Shown one piece after another: positions 44,087 to 51,884 of a DNA stretch of 64,000 bases; the stretch's first letter is position 1; every line of letters begins with the position of its first letter. The translations under genes were made by a program, and so were the position numbers. Origin of the DNA: Nocardia australiensis (GTDB lineage: Bacteria > Actinomycetota > Actinomycetes > Mycobacteriales > Mycobacteriaceae); the NCBI RefSeq assembly GCF_020733705.1, contig NZ_JAJFZM010000001.1, forward strand, positions 744,001 through 808,000. The letters run 5' to 3'. The notes beneath the pieces were generated by a model. That model saw only the letters and a program-made list of their open reading frames with translations, was not told the origin of the DNA and made no database searches.

Positions 44087-45634
44087 TCACGTCAGCGGGC
44101 TCTCGTCGCAGGCGCGCGAGGGACGTTGCTCCGGGGTGCCGACCGGCCGCGATACCGACAGTGTGAGCGGAACCGGCACGGACTTTCGCGAACCCGGCTT
44201 GCGCGCGGGCGTCCGCCGGGAATGGTCGACCGACGAGCGCGGAATCATCCGTCCTGCATCGGCCAACGCCGCCTCACCGTAGCCCTGCACGCATTCCGGA
44301 TCAGGTCCGTCGGCGGGCAAGCCGGTGAAGAACTTCGCCGCCATGCAGCCGCCCCGACACGAGTCGTAATGGGCACAGCCCGAGCACGCGCCACCACCAC
44401 TGGGCTCACGCAGCTCGGCGAAGAGCTCCGATTCCAGCCAGACATTGCCGAAACCGCCGTCCGCCACCACGTTTCCGGCCAGGAACCGATCGTGGATGGC
44501 GAACGGACAGGCGTACACGTCGCCGAGCGGATCGACCAGGCAGACCACCCGGCCCGCGCCGCACATATTCAGGCCGGGCAGCGCCGAACCGAACGCGGAC
44601 AGATGGAAGAACGAGTCGCCGGTGAGCACACCGTCACCGTTGCGAACCAGCCAGTCGTAGAGCACGCGCTGCTGCTCGGGCAGTGGATGCAGCTCATCCC
44701 AGACGTCCGCACCGCGCCCCGATGGCCGCAACCTGGTCAACCGCAGTGTGGCACCGTACTTTTCGGCAATCGCCTTGAACTCGTCGAGCTGGGCGATGTT
44801 GTGACGGGTTGCCACCACCGACAGCTTCGCGTCCTCGAACCCGGCCGCGGCCAGATTCTCCAGCGCCCGAATCGCCATGTCATAGGAACCCGGGCCGCGC
44901 ACCGCGTCGTTCACGGCGGCATCCGCACCGTCCAGCGAAATCTGAACGTCCACATAGTCGCTCGCGGCGAGCCGCGCCGCGACCTCGGGCGTGATGCGAA
45001 CTCCGTTGGTGGAGAACTTCACTCCGACATGGTGCGCGGTCGCGTAGTCGACCAACTCCCAGAAGTCCGGCCGCACAGTGGGTTCGCCACCACCGATGTT
45101 CACATAGAACACCTGCATGCGCTCGAACTCGTCGATCAGCGCCTTGCACTGCTCGGTGCTCAGTTCGCGCGGATCACGCCTACCCGAGGAGGACAGGCAG
45201 TGCACACAGGACAGGTTGCACGCGTAGGTCAGTTCCCAGGTCAGGCAAATCGGTGCCGCCAGACCGGTTTCGAAACGGTCGATCAGGCGCACGCCGCCAG
45301 CGGACGGCGCGACCACCCCCACTTCCGGCACAGCGGCGCGCGCGACCGGCGTGGCGAGTGCGCTGCCCGCAGCGGCGGGGGCAATCATGTCCGAGTCGGC
45401 CAGCTGCGCCAACGCCTGAACATACGGTCCGGCAATATCATCCGATAAACCCGCCGCCCGCAGCGCGGTACGCGCGGATGCGTGGGCGGGCAGCGACCGC
45501 ACGATATCGAGGATCTGCGGGCTTTTGAGAAACGAGAGCTTGCGCGTGCCGAAGTGGTAGAGCAGCGCACCGAACGACTCCGGCCGCAATGCCACCCGGG
45601 GATGCAACTCCCAACGCTTATCGAGATCGAGCAT
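44087..45634 (-). CDS. mftC: Fused MftB-MftC: RiPP recognition chaperone plus radical SAM maturase
   Basis: This 515-aa protein covers two steps of mycofactocin synthesis. Residues 1 to about 85 match the peptide chaperone MftB (ELHPRVALRPESFGALLYHF, LSFLKS), which binds the MftA leader. After an Ala/Pro/Val-rich linker, about residue 110 onward is MftC: radical SAM cysteines CNLSCVHC, GGGEPTVRPDFW, and a SPASM region (CGAGRVVC, CSGCAHYDSC, DPEC). MftC decarboxylates and cross-links the C-terminal Val-Tyr of MftA. MftB and MftC are normally separate proteins, but here no stop separates them. In-frame GTG codons in the linker might still allow a separate MftC start. ATG 45634 has GGAG five bases upstream and lies 14 bp after mftA. 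Confidence 0.93.
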   Translation of the reverse strand: MLDLDKRWELHPRVALRPESFGALLYHFGTRKLSFLKSPQILDIVRSLPAHASARTALRAAGLSDDIAGPYVQALAQLADSDMIAPAAAGSALATPVARAAVPEVGVVAPSAGGVRLIDRFETGLAAPICLTWELTYACNLSCVHCLSSSGRRDPRELSTEQCKALIDEFERMQVFYVNIGGGEPTVRPDFWELVDYATAHHVGVKFSTNGVRITPEVAARLAASDYVDVQISLDGADAAVNDAVRGPGSYDMAIRALENLAAAGFEDAKLSVVATRHNIAQLDEFKAIAEKYGATLRLTRLRPSGRGADVWDELHPLPEQQRVLYDWLVRNGDGVLTGDSFFHLSAFGSALPGLNMCGAGRVVCLVDPLGDVYACPFAIHDRFLAGNVVADGGFGNVWLESELFAELREPSGGGACSGCAHYDSCRGGCMAAKFFTGLPADGPDPECVQGYGEAALADAGRMIPRSSVDHSRRTPARKPGSRKSVPVPLTLSVSRPVGTPEQRPSRACDESPLT

Positions 45635-45648
45635 GGTCGCTCCGCCCG

Positions 45649-45798
45649 TCAGTAGACGCCGCACATGCCGTCGATGGAGACCTCTTCGATGAGGGTCTCC
45701 TCGATCAGCGGGGCTTCCTCGGTCGACCGCCCCTGGGCCGACGCGATCGGTCCGGTGCTGTCGGTGTCGGTGTGTCCGAGTGATCCGTATTCCGGCAT
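45649..45798 (-). CDS. mftA: Mycofactocin precursor peptide MftA
   Basis: A 49-aa ribosomal peptide whose C-terminus is the invariant mycofactocin precursor ending IEEVSIDGMCGVY. The final Val-Tyr becomes the redox cofactor core, and the acidic EETLIEEVS part before it is the region recognised by MftB. The start is ATG 45798, with GGAGG five bases upstream. A longer frame to 45852 lacks such a site. It is the first gene of mftA-mftBC and overlaps none of its neighbours. The leader is somewhat longer than in the short mycobacterial MftA. Confidence 0.96.
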   Translation of the reverse strand: MPEYGSLGHTDTDSTGPIASAQGRSTEEAPLIEETLIEEVSIDGMCGVY

Positions 45799-45861
45799 GC
45801 CTACCTCCGAGATGACGATCGATGTACGGCCACCCGATGTAGCCGTGGCCACACAATAACG

Positions 45862-45890
45862 TCATCCACTGACAAAATGGAACAGAATTC
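45862..45890 (-). promoter_or_regulatory. Conserved 29-bp element upstream of mftA
   Basis: On the plus strand this reads TCATCCACT, 12 bases, CAGAATTC, matching the element before mftF exactly in flanks and spacing. It ends 64 bp before the mftA start and lies in the divergent region shared with the TetR gene. It is probably a promoter or operator of the mycofactocin genes. Confidence 0.65.
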
Positions 45891-46076
45891 GGCCAATGAA
45901 TCCGGACCAGCCGGCAACGTCCCAAACAGTGGACACCCGGTCACCCCCGGCCTGGACCGCATGCCAGGTCCCCGAGCACGGCGACCACGGCCGCGACCGC
46001 GCACTCTAGACTTTCCGATAACAAGTAGCTGAACAGGACGTGACGGGCGCTGCGCGCTCGCGGTGGTAGAGGTGGC

Positions 46077-46715
46077 ATGGGAGTCGGACGAACGCAGGCG
46101 AGCGGGGGCGGCCACACGCTGTCGGAGTCCGAAATCGTCGAGGCCGCGCTTCGAGTGGTTCGCGAGGACGGCGTGGAGAAACTGTCGATGCGGCGCCTTT
46201 CACGCGAACTCGGCGTTTCCCCCATGGCGCCGTACTACTACGTCGCCGACAAGCGGGAACTACTCGACCTCGTCGCCACCGCCGCGCTGACCGGAGTCCG
46301 CAAGCCAGCGCCCGAATCCGGGCCGTGGCAGCAGCGGCTGCGCGAGCTCATCGACCAGATCGACGAAAAGCTGCGCAAACACCCCGGCCTCGGCGATGTG
46401 CTTATCGAGCAGATGCTCGGCAAACAACTCGACCTGATCGCCGCCCTGATGGAGATCCTCGACGAAGCCGGCTTCTCCGACCGCAATGTACTCAACGCCT
46501 ACGCGACCATCCACACCTACTTGTTCGGCAGGAGACGGGTGAACCCACGCGATCGGTCACCGATGTCGGAGGTCGCTCTGCCGAAGGTGGTGGCGCGTGC
46601 CACGAAATACATGCCTGACCTGCGCGGAAAGTACGCCTACGATTTCGGCGTGGAGGTTTTGATAGCCGGGCTCGAGGCCCAGCTTGTCCGGCAGCCGAGT
46701 CCCGACGTACGATGA
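46077..46715 (+). CDS. TetR/AcrR-family transcriptional regulator
   Basis: This 212-aa repressor-type protein has an N-terminal helix-turn-helix at about residues 15-65 (EIVEAALRVVREDG, MRRLSRELGVSPMAPYYYV) and a C-terminal helical ligand-binding half recalling the tetracycline-repressor type. It is divergent from mftA and directly upstream of kshB. It lacks the GRRP-type start I associate with MftR, so I do not call it that. A KstR-like box starts four bases after its stop, so kshB appears to have its own control. ATG 46077 follows AGAGG. Targets could be the mycofactocin genes, kshB or itself. Confidence 0.85.
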   Translation: MGVGRTQASGGGHTLSESEIVEAALRVVREDGVEKLSMRRLSRELGVSPMAPYYYVADKRELLDLVATAALTGVRKPAPESGPWQQRLRELIDQIDEKLRKHPGLGDVLIEQMLGKQLDLIAALMEILDEAGFSDRNVLNAYATIHTYLFGRRRVNPRDRSPMSEVALPKVVARATKYMPDLRGKYAYDFGVEVLIAGLEAQLVRQPSPDVR

Positions 46716-46718
46716 AAC

Positions 46719-46732
46719 TGAAACACGTTCTA
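46719..46732 (+). promoter_or_regulatory. KstR-type operator upstream of kshB
   Basis: TGAAACACGTTCTA fits the published KstR consensus TnnAACnnGTTnnA at every fixed position. It lies 45 bp before the kshB start. KstR represses cholesterol and steroid catabolism genes in mycolic-acid actinomycetes. KstR itself is not in this window. Confidence 0.8.
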
Positions 46733-46776
46733 GTTTTGTCGGCCACGGCCGGCAGTGCCAGGTTCGAGAGGACGAA

Positions 46777-47832
46777 ATGACAACCGTCGAGGTTCCACAC
46801 GGTTCACGTTCGGTCGTGCTGCGGATATCCGCCGTCATCACCGAGACCCCCGACACTTGTTCGCTGGTCTTCGACGTCCCCGACGAACTGGGCGAGCGTT
46901 TCAGCTACCAGCCGGGCCAGTTTCTCACCCTGCGTATTCCGAGCGACCTCACCGGTTCGGTGGCACGCTGCTATTCGCTGGCCAGCTCGCCCTACACCGA
47001 CGACCGGCCGAAGGTCACCATCAAGCGCACCGTGGGCGGCTACGGGTCGAACTGGGTGTGCGACAACGTCAAAGCCGGTGACGAGCTCGAAGTGCTGCCG
47101 CCATCGGGGGTTTTCACACCAAAGGACCTCGACGAGGACCTGCTGCTGTTCGGCGCGGGCAGCGGCATCACGCCGGTGATGTCCATCCTGAAATCCGCGC
47201 TGGCTCGCGGTAGCGGCAAGATCGTATTGGTCTACGCCAACCGCGATCACGAGTCGGTGATCTTCGCGGCCGAGCTACGCGAGCTGGCCGACAAGCATCC
47301 GCAGCGGCTGACGATCATCCATTGGCTGGAGTACCTACAGGGGCTGCCGACACCGGACGCGCTGGCCACCCTGGTCGCGCCGTACGCGAGCTACGACGCC
47401 TTCATGTGCGGTCCGAAACCGTTCATGGATCGGGTGCACGACGCACTCGCCCGGCTCGACGTCCCGCGCTCGCGCACACACGCCGAGGTGTTCAATTCCC
47501 TTGCTGGGGACCCGTTTGCCGACCAGGCGCCGGTCGAGGTCAGCGATGAGGACGCCGCGAACGCCGCCACGGTCGAGGTCGAACTCGACGGCGAGGTGCA
47601 CGAGCTTTCGTGGCCGCGTAAACAGACGCTGGTCGACATCATGCTGGCCAAGGGCCTCGACGTGCCTTACTCCTGCCAGGAAGGTGAGTGCGGTTCCTGC
47701 GCGTGCACGGTACTCGAGGGCAAGGTCGAGATGGCGAACTCCGAGATCCTCGACCCCGAGGACATCGAGAACGGCTACATCCTCGGCTGCCAGGCCCGCC
47801 CGGTCACCGACCACCTCAAGATCCAGTTCTGA
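46777..47832 (+). CDS. kshB: 3-ketosteroid 9-alpha-hydroxylase reductase-type ferredoxin reductase
   Basis: A 351-aa electron-transfer protein in the KshB layout: an FAD domain (PGQFLTLRIPS, RCYSLASSPYTDD), an NAD-binding domain (LFGAGSGITPVMSI, VYANRD) and a C-terminal plant-type [2Fe-2S] ferredoxin (CQEGECGSCAC with a distant fourth Cys in GCQARP). It passes NADH electrons to a Rieske oxygenase such as KshA. No kshA is nearby, so the partner must be encoded elsewhere. The start is ATG 46777, with GAGAGGA upstream. The frame opens earlier but would run through the KstR box region. It could also be a KshB paralog serving another oxygenase. The 3' end lies 9 bp from the convergent alkD-like gene. 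Confidence 0.85.
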   Translation: MTTVEVPHGSRSVVLRISAVITETPDTCSLVFDVPDELGERFSYQPGQFLTLRIPSDLTGSVARCYSLASSPYTDDRPKVTIKRTVGGYGSNWVCDNVKAGDELEVLPPSGVFTPKDLDEDLLLFGAGSGITPVMSILKSALARGSGKIVLVYANRDHESVIFAAELRELADKHPQRLTIIHWLEYLQGLPTPDALATLVAPYASYDAFMCGPKPFMDRVHDALARLDVPRSRTHAEVFNSLAGDPFADQAPVEVSDEDAANAATVEVELDGEVHELSWPRKQTLVDIMLAKGLDVPYSCQEGECGSCACTVLEGKVEMANSEILDPEDIENGYILGCQARPVTDHLKIQF

Positions 47833-47841
47833 GGCGGTCGA

Positions 47842-48582
47842 CTACTGTGCGCGATAGTGCGCGCGCAGGGCCGGGTCCAGTCGTTCGACGGCGTAACTCA
47901 ATGCGGTGCGACCCATTTCGGTCGCATGCCGGTCCAGAAAGCCGATCAGCAGCTTTTCGTCGACACGCTTTCCGACCTCGCGCAGCATCCAGCCGAGCGC
48001 CTTCTGAATGAGGTCGCGACGGTCGTCGAACAACCGCTCGCATAATTCGAAGGTCGTATCGGCCTCGCCCGCCTTGATGAACGTGAAACTCGACAACAGC
48101 GCGACTCGCCGCTCCCAGAGTGAATCGGCGGCGGCGAGTTCGAAAAGCAGATCGCGCGGCTTGTCGAGCAGCCATGGGCCGATGATGTTTTCGGCGGACA
48201 CGTCGATAAGGTCCCAGTTGTTCACCCGGCCCCGGCGCACCGCCGCGAGGTAAAACCGCACCAATGCCGCGCGGGCGGTGTCATCGAAGGCCTGCGGCTT
48301 GGACACGGCAGCGAACCTGGCGTTGAGAATGATCAGCGCCGTGAGCCGCTCCTCGTGCACCGGACTGTCGAGCAGTACGTCGATATCGGTGAGTGACAGT
48401 GCCACACAGCGTTTCGCGATCGAACGAGTTGCCGGCACTCGAACGCCGATGAAGACATCACCCTCGCCGTACTCCCCGGGGCCGGTTTTGAAGAACCGCT
48501 GTAGCACGATCGCGTCGGCGGGATCGGCGACCTCCGCCAGCGCCGCGCGTACCTGCGCGACAGTCGAAAACCCTTCGGTCAT
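47842..48582 (-). CDS. AlkD-like DNA alkylation repair protein
   Basis: A 246-aa all-helical protein of the DNA alkylation repair (HEAT-like) family, which excises alkylated bases. Recognisable blocks are FFKTGPGEYGEGDVFIGVRV, HEERLTALIIL, NNWDLIDVSAENIIG, WERRVALLSSF and LIQKALGWMLREVGK, in the family order and at normal length. The NNWDLID block holds the Trp/Asp pair expected at the active site. ATG 48582 is preferred because the family begins shortly before this region. An upstream extension to 48666 lacks similarity. It is convergent with kshB. Confidence 0.88.
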   Translation of the reverse strand: MTEGFSTVAQVRAALAEVADPADAIVLQRFFKTGPGEYGEGDVFIGVRVPATRSIAKRCVALSLTDIDVLLDSPVHEERLTALIILNARFAAVSKPQAFDDTARAALVRFYLAAVRRGRVNNWDLIDVSAENIIGPWLLDKPRDLLFELAAADSLWERRVALLSSFTFIKAGEADTTFELCERLFDDRRDLIQKALGWMLREVGKRVDEKLLIGFLDRHATEMGRTALSYAVERLDPALRAHYRAQ

Positions 48583-48674
48583 CAAACCCCCTACGTCCGA
48601 TCGTCGGGCACGACTCGCAGGCGATTTCCGGCCCGGTCTATGGCCATGCACCGCGAGCGGCAGCATGCCATCGA

Positions 48675-49436
48675 TCAGCCCTGCGCGCCCAGAATTCGAC
48701 CGGACTCGAAAGCTGAGGCACCGGCCGGCAGTGCGCCCGGCCTGCCGCTATTGAGCACCCGCACTTCGCCGTTGCCCGTGGTGGGCCGCCCCAGCGCCTC
48801 CATCCGCCGAATCGTCTGTGCGGCAACGGCTTGCGCGCTGTCGAACAGTCGCACGCCGTCGGGCAGCGCCGCCACGATGGCGTCGATCACCAGCGGATAG
48901 TGGGTGCAGCCGAGGACTACACCCTCGACATCGGCAGGCGACTGGGCCGCGGCCAGCTCGATGGACTCCCGTGCGGCAACCAGATCACCGGAATCGATGG
49001 CGTCAGCCAAACCGTGGCATGCGACGCCGACGACATTCGCGTCCCGACCGAAACGGGCGATCAGATCCGACTGATAGCGGCTGGCCGTGGTGGCCGCCGT
49101 CGCCCACACCGCCACCGATGAGCAGACCGCGGCAGCGGGTTTGATCGCGGGCACGGTGCCGATCACCGGAATATCGGGGCCGACCTCGGCACGCACATGC
49201 TCCAACGCGGTGACGCTCGCCGTATTGCACGGGATCACGATCACCTCCGCGCCGAGCTCGATCGAGGCGCGTGCGGTCCCGACCACCCGATCGATCGTCC
49301 ACTGCTCGGGCTTGGGTCCCCACGGCGCGCCATCCGGATCGAGCTGCAGCAGCAGATCGACATCCGGTCGAAGCTTGCGCAGCCAGGCGGCCGTCGGCAG
49401 CAGCCCGAGGCCCGAATCAATGAGCGCGACGATCAC
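48675..49436 (-). CDS. murI: Glutamate/aspartate racemase-family protein
   Basis: A 253-aa cofactor-independent racemase-type protein. Both catalytic cysteine motifs are present, PCNTAS and GCTHYP, and so is a DSGLGLL start corresponding to DSGVGGL in MurI. The family converts L-glutamate to D-glutamate for peptidoglycan. The N-terminal part (LQLDPDGAPWGPKPEQW) departs clearly from canonical MurI, so this may be a paralog with another substrate rather than the housekeeping enzyme. It is 12 bp downstream of the FAD reductase on the same strand, probably in one operon. The symbol is tentative. Confidence 0.75.
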   Translation of the reverse strand: MIVALIDSGLGLLPTAAWLRKLRPDVDLLLQLDPDGAPWGPKPEQWTIDRVVGTARASIELGAEVIVIPCNTASVTALEHVRAEVGPDIPVIGTVPAIKPAAAVCSSVAVWATAATTASRYQSDLIARFGRDANVVGVACHGLADAIDSGDLVAARESIELAAAQSPADVEGVVLGCTHYPLVIDAIVAALPDGVRLFDSAQAVAAQTIRRMEALGRPTTGNGEVRVLNSGRPGALPAGASAFESGRILGAQG

Positions 49437-49448
49437 TCGACCAACCTA

Positions 49449-50675
49449 TTAGGCCGTGCCCAACAGCTCCGCCACCGGGGCACCCGCTGCGATTTTCGCG
49501 CGCACCTTCATCACCTGTGACGTCATGCCCGCACCGACCACCCCGGTGAGGTTGCCATCCTGGTGGTAGTAGGCGAGGAACTTGCGGCCGTCGTCGGAAA
49601 CGATATCGACCTCGTCGGCGGCGCTCGGGGTGCCGAGGGCCTGAATCTTCACGTCGTACTGGTCACTCCAGAAGTACGGCACCCGCGCCGCGGTCGGCGG
49701 TTCGGCGCCGAGCAACGCGCATGCCAGCAGCTTCGCCTGCTCACCCGCATTGGTCCAATGCTCCACCCGCTTGTGCTGCCCGGTCGCGTGCAGCCAGGCA
49801 GCGACGTCACCGACCGCCCACACACCATCGACAGAAGTACGCCCAACCTCGTCTGCGAGCACGCCGCCTCCGGCCGCCGGATCGGCCAGTGCGATACCCG
49901 AATCGGCCAGCCATTCGGTAACCGGTCGCGAACCGACACCGATGACAACCAGATCCGCGGCCACCTCGCTGCCGTCCGAAAGCCGCGCGCCCCGTACTCG
50001 ATCGGCGTCATCGGCCAGGAAGGTATCGAGCCCGGTGCCACAGCGCAGATCCACGCCCTCGGCACGATGCATCCTGGCGACAAGCTCGCCGACCTGCTCA
50101 CCGAGCACCGAAGCCAGCGGCGTCGGTTGGGGTTCGATCAGCGCCACGGCCACACCGCTCGCCCGGAAGCTCGCCGCGAGTTCACAGCCGATGAACCCGG
50201 CGCCGACTACCAGAGCCGTACCGGCACTGGACAATTCGTCACGCAAAGCGGCGGCGTCGGCGAACCCGCGCAGCACGTGTACCCCCTGCAAATCCGGCAG
50301 GCCCGGCAGCCGGCGCGGCCGCAGGCCGGTCGCGATGATCAGCTGCGCGTAGTCGAGCGTGCCGCCGTCGGCCAGCGCCACCTGCCGCGCAGCGGTATCC
50401 ACACCCACCGCGACAGTGTTGCGGCGCAGGTCGATTCGCTTCTCGGCGAAGAACTCCGCGGGCCGAAGCGTGGTGTCATCGGTCTCGCCGCGCACGAACT
50501 GCTTCGACAGCGGCGGCCGGTCGTAGGGCAACCGCGGCTCGTCACCGACGAGGATCACCTCCCCCTCGTATCCCGCGCGGCGCAGCTCCTCTGCGGTACG
50601 CAGACCGGCGAGTCCCGCGCCGACGATAACGATCGGCCCGGTGTGGCCGTTGGCATCCGTAACTGAAGGTGACAC
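49449..50675 (-). CDS. FAD-dependent NAD(P)H:ferredoxin/rubredoxin reductase
   Basis: A 408-aa flavoprotein of the oxygenase-coupled ferredoxin reductase family. It shows the FAD motif IVIVGAGLAGLRTAEELR, the PYDRPPLSK block, the second dinucleotide motif VVGAGFIGCELAASF, the late FAD contact VWAVGDVA, and a reductase C-terminal domain with FWSDQYDVKIQALG. It probably reduces a ferredoxin for a cytochrome P450 or dioxygenase encoded elsewhere. GTG 50675, with GGGTGAG upstream, puts the FAD motif near the N-terminus as is usual. ATG 50735 and ATG 50798 are longer alternatives without a good ribosome binding site. It is divergent from the SPW-repeat gene. Confidence 0.85.
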   Translation of the reverse strand: MSPSVTDANGHTGPIVIVGAGLAGLRTAEELRRAGYEGEVILVGDEPRLPYDRPPLSKQFVRGETDDTTLRPAEFFAEKRIDLRRNTVAVGVDTAARQVALADGGTLDYAQLIIATGLRPRRLPGLPDLQGVHVLRGFADAAALRDELSSAGTALVVGAGFIGCELAASFRASGVAVALIEPQPTPLASVLGEQVGELVARMHRAEGVDLRCGTGLDTFLADDADRVRGARLSDGSEVAADLVVIGVGSRPVTEWLADSGIALADPAAGGGVLADEVGRTSVDGVWAVGDVAAWLHATGQHKRVEHWTNAGEQAKLLACALLGAEPPTAARVPYFWSDQYDVKIQALGTPSAADEVDIVSDDGRKFLAYYHQDGNLTGVVGAGMTSQVMKVRAKIAAGAPVAELLGTA

Positions 50676-50850
50676 GCAGCTCACCCTAACTTCCGCCCGG
50701 TCGGCCACCACGGTGAGGCCCGTCACTTTCACCATCGCGGGACTGTGCGGTTGATCGGTGCCCAATCGTATCCGTATCGATATTGATCGGGCGGTCAATC
50801 AGAGTTGAATGCATAGCAGGAGAACAACTCGAATCCGCAGGAGGTACCCC

Positions 50851-51207
50851 ATGTTCACCGGAAGTCGCACACAGGACTACCTGGCCGTCGTGCTGGGCGT
50901 CTTCGCCGCGCTGTCCCCCCTCTGGGTGGAGACGAACAACAACGGCATGTGGTCGCTGATTGTGCTCGGCGCACTCGTCGCACTCGCCGGCCTCGCACAG
51001 ATCTACCGGCCCGCCATGGAAGCCACCGATTACGCCATGGGACTGTTCGGCGCTCTACTGTTCATTTCCCCTTGGGCGATGAACTACACCGCCTACCGCG
51101 GCGCATCATGGACCGCATGGGTAATCGGGATAGTGACGGTAGTGGTCGCAGTCGCGGCGCTGCCGACGGTGTCGGGGCGTCTGCACGACATGGCTCCGCA
51201 CCACTGA
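50851..51207 (+). CDS. SPW-repeat integral membrane protein
   Basis: A 118-aa protein with four probable membrane helices and two copies of the SPW motif (ALSPLW and FISPWAMNY), the hallmark of this small bacterial membrane family of unknown function. ATG 50851 follows AGGAGG at good spacing. An upstream ATG at 50809 would add a basic tail without a ribosome binding site. Its stop overlaps the start of the next TetR gene (TGATG), so the two are translated together and the regulator may control this gene. Confidence 0.85.
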   Translation: MFTGSRTQDYLAVVLGVFAALSPLWVETNNNGMWSLIVLGALVALAGLAQIYRPAMEATDYAMGLFGALLFISPWAMNYTAYRGASWTAWVIGIVTVVVAVAALPTVSGRLHDMAPHH

Positions 51208-51845
51208 TGCCGATGCCGAAGCCCGGTCGCCGGACAGGAGCCGGGCATCGCCGCAGCGCCAAGGTGGACGGCGACGCCCGGCAACTCATCCTGGATGCGG
51301 CGGAGAAACTATTCGCGGCACAGGGATTCGACGCCACCCCAACCGCAGCCATCGCGGGCGCGGCCGGTGTGCCCAAAGGGCTCGTCTTCTACTATTTTTC
51401 GACCAAGGATTCGATCCTGTCCGCCCTGATGGCCGAGCGGGTACCCAAGCATCCGATCGCCGATATCGACACCGTGGTCGCACCCGGTGACCCCGCCGCC
51501 AGCCTGGTGAATCTCGATGCCGCGCTCAATTTGCGCGATCACCACTCCTCGGTGCTGCGCGTCATCATGTGGCGCGAGGCCGATACCCATCCCGACGTCC
51601 GGCGCCAGTTACGCAGGCTGCGTGACCAAATGCTCGATGCCACCACCCGCGTCCTGCAAGCCAGTGCCTCGGCACCAGTCCAACCCGGCACCCTGCGCGC
51701 CTGTGCCGCCGCCTGGGTGTCGGCCATGTTCGCGATCGCCAGCACCGATCGACTGCACGCACTCGACGGCGTGCCGCTACCCACCGCGAAAGAGCTATTG
51801 GAGGTAGCCCAGGTTGTTGCCGCGGGTATGACTCAGTTGGGCTGA
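51207..51845 (+). CDS. TetR/AcrR-family transcriptional regulator
   Basis: A 212-aa regulator with a basic N-terminal arm, a helix-turn-helix at about residues 28-75 (LILDAAEKLFAAQGFDATPT, GVPKGLVFYYFSTKDSI) and a C-terminal helical ligand domain. The start ATG shares its A with the stop of the SPW-repeat gene, indicating translational coupling. ATG 51213 is an alternative. The ligand is unknown. It could regulate the SPW operon or the downstream lipase. Confidence 0.88.
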   Translation: MPMPKPGRRTGAGHRRSAKVDGDARQLILDAAEKLFAAQGFDATPTAAIAGAAGVPKGLVFYYFSTKDSILSALMAERVPKHPIADIDTVVAPGDPAASLVNLDAALNLRDHHSSVLRVIMWREADTHPDVRRQLRRLRDQMLDATTRVLQASASAPVQPGTLRACAAAWVSAMFAIASTDRLHALDGVPLPTAKELLEVAQVVAAGMTQLG

Positions 51846-51884
51846 ATCCGGTGAGGCGCGCCTGACCCATCACCTCGACCGAAC

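Noticed and set aside
43913..45448. Long plus-strand open frame opposite mftBC
   Set aside because: It is antisense to an unmistakable MftC and has no recognisable domain.
45799..45852. Longer MftA starting at ATG 45852
   Set aside because: ATG 45798 has GGAGG five bases upstream; the longer start has none and adds residues not seen in MftA leaders.
46077..46715. Reading the TetR gene next to mftA as MftR
   Set aside because: The N-terminal half does not show the features I associate with MftR, and the C-terminal half is of the tetracycline-repressor type. Position alone is not enough.
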